From the NCBI GenBank assembly GCA_963785735.1, contig CAWAWJ010000001.1:1922001-1986000 (forward strand): a stretch of 64,000 nucleotides of DNA, given 5' to 3'. Under the pieces are notes generated by a model that saw only the letters and a program-made list of their open reading frames with translations, ran no database searches and had not been told where the DNA came from. Source of the stretch: REEB95 sp963785735 (GTDB lineage Bacteria; Pseudomonadota; Alphaproteobacteria; ATCC43930; CGMCC-115725). Numbering within the stretch: the stretch's first letter is position 1; every line of letters starts with the position of its first letter. This document shows positions 63,671-64,000 of the stretch, in pieces. Made by a program: the position numbers and the translations under genes.

Positions 63671-64000
63671 TTAGCCGTCCCCTTCGCCCGCCGGCTCGAA
63701 ACGGCCGGTCGCCGGGTCGCGCACCAGCAGGCGGCCGGTGGCGACGCCGAAATAGGCGCCGTGCAATTCGATCTCGGCGCGCTCGACCCGCGCGCGGATC
63801 CACGGAAATGTCATGAGGTTCGCAAGGCTGTTCTCGATCGCCGCTAGTTCGAGCCGGCGCAGGTAATCGCCGTCATCCGCGCGGCGCGGGCCGAGCTTTG
63901 CCGCCGCCGGAGCGACCAGCGACATCCACCGGCCGATGAAGTCGCCGGGCGAAAGAGGCTCCCGGTCGTTGGCAAAGGCCTCGATGCCGCCGCAGAAGGC
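63671..64000 (-). CDS. beta-class carbonic anhydrase, N-terminal part beyond the window
   Basis: The last 109 residues of a beta-carbonic anhydrase, open to the right edge. The edge reads AFCGGIEAF, which contains the zinc cysteine in the family's CGG motif, and later WMSLVAPAAAKLG and the C-terminal VERAEIELHGAYFGVATGRL match the family. It interconverts CO2 and bicarbonate. The start lies outside the window. It faces coxM with 36 bases between. Confidence 0.88.
   Translation of the reverse strand, partial: AFCGGIEAFANDREPLSPGDFIGRWMSLVAPAAAKLGPRRADDGDYLRRLELAAIENSLANLMTFPWIRARVERAEIELHGAYFGVATGRLLVRDPATGRFEPAGEGDG

Overview
The window is chromosomal DNA of a GC-rich (about 65% by eye) Gram-negative bacterium, almost certainly an alphaproteobacterium. 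The case rests on gene order: nifR3/dusB-ntrB-ntrC-ntrY-ntrX followed by hfq-hflX, rplM-rpsI-argC, hom-glpX-recJ, rlpA-dac-tmk-holB-metG ... tatD-MBL-mazG, a fused ispDF, a type II argC, a class I PHA synthase, an NDUFS4-like complex I accessory protein and an HpnL-like membrane protein. The order or genus cannot be fixed from this stretch. There are no insertion sequences, prophage genes, integrases or CRISPR arrays, and gene packing is dense, with many ATGA overlaps.

Layout. 1-3.7 kb (minus): a cut-off SSS-family permease with its DUF3311 partner, then an enoyl-CoA hydratase / CoA-binding / O-acetylhomoserine sulfhydrylase operon. 3.9-8.5 kb (plus): a complete Liv-type branched-chain amino-acid or amide ABC transporter. 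8.6-13.6 kb (plus): a self-contained TonB import locus (DUF2946-like protein, TonB-dependent receptor, TonB, ExbB, two ExbD), with two small exported proteins on the other strand. 14.3-17.5 kb: an unusual di-iron protein made of two tandem ferritin-like repeats, translationally coupled to an HpnL-type flippase-like protein, plus a hotdog thioesterase. 17.6-20.1 kb: rplM-rpsI, a terminator, argC and a MAPEG protein. 20.1-29.3 kb: phaC (minus), an OmpA-like lipoprotein, hom-glpX-recJ, and asnB (minus). 29.4-30.8 kb: tRNA-Glu and three small membrane or exported proteins.

31-43 kb (plus) is a long cell-wall, replication and translation cluster: thioesterase, lytic transglycosylase, rlpA, D,D-carboxypeptidase, tmk, holB, metG, then a three-gene TPR/membrane insertion, tatD, an MBL hydrolase and mazG. 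43-54.5 kb (minus) is the nitrogen two-component region: dusB, ntrBC, ntrYX, an aminotransferase, a HAD phosphatase, hfq, hflX and a 3-hydroxyisobutyrate-dehydrogenase-like gene. 54.8-57 kb: ispDF, pgpA and a CinA-type amidase. 57-64 kb: an MFS transporter, tRNA-Arg(UCU), an NDUFS4-like gene, tRNA-Pro(UGG), an O-methyltransferase, a NhaD/CitM-like transporter, coxG-coxS-coxM without coxL, and the end of a beta-carbonic anhydrase.

Most of the window is core metabolism. The parts that stand out are the duplicated di-iron protein coupled to the HpnL-like flippase, the TonB locus with its small cysteine-bearing exported proteins, the TPR insertion between metG and tatD, an NtrX lacking GAFTGA, a tmk that appears to start at CTG, and several perfect AT-rich palindromes.
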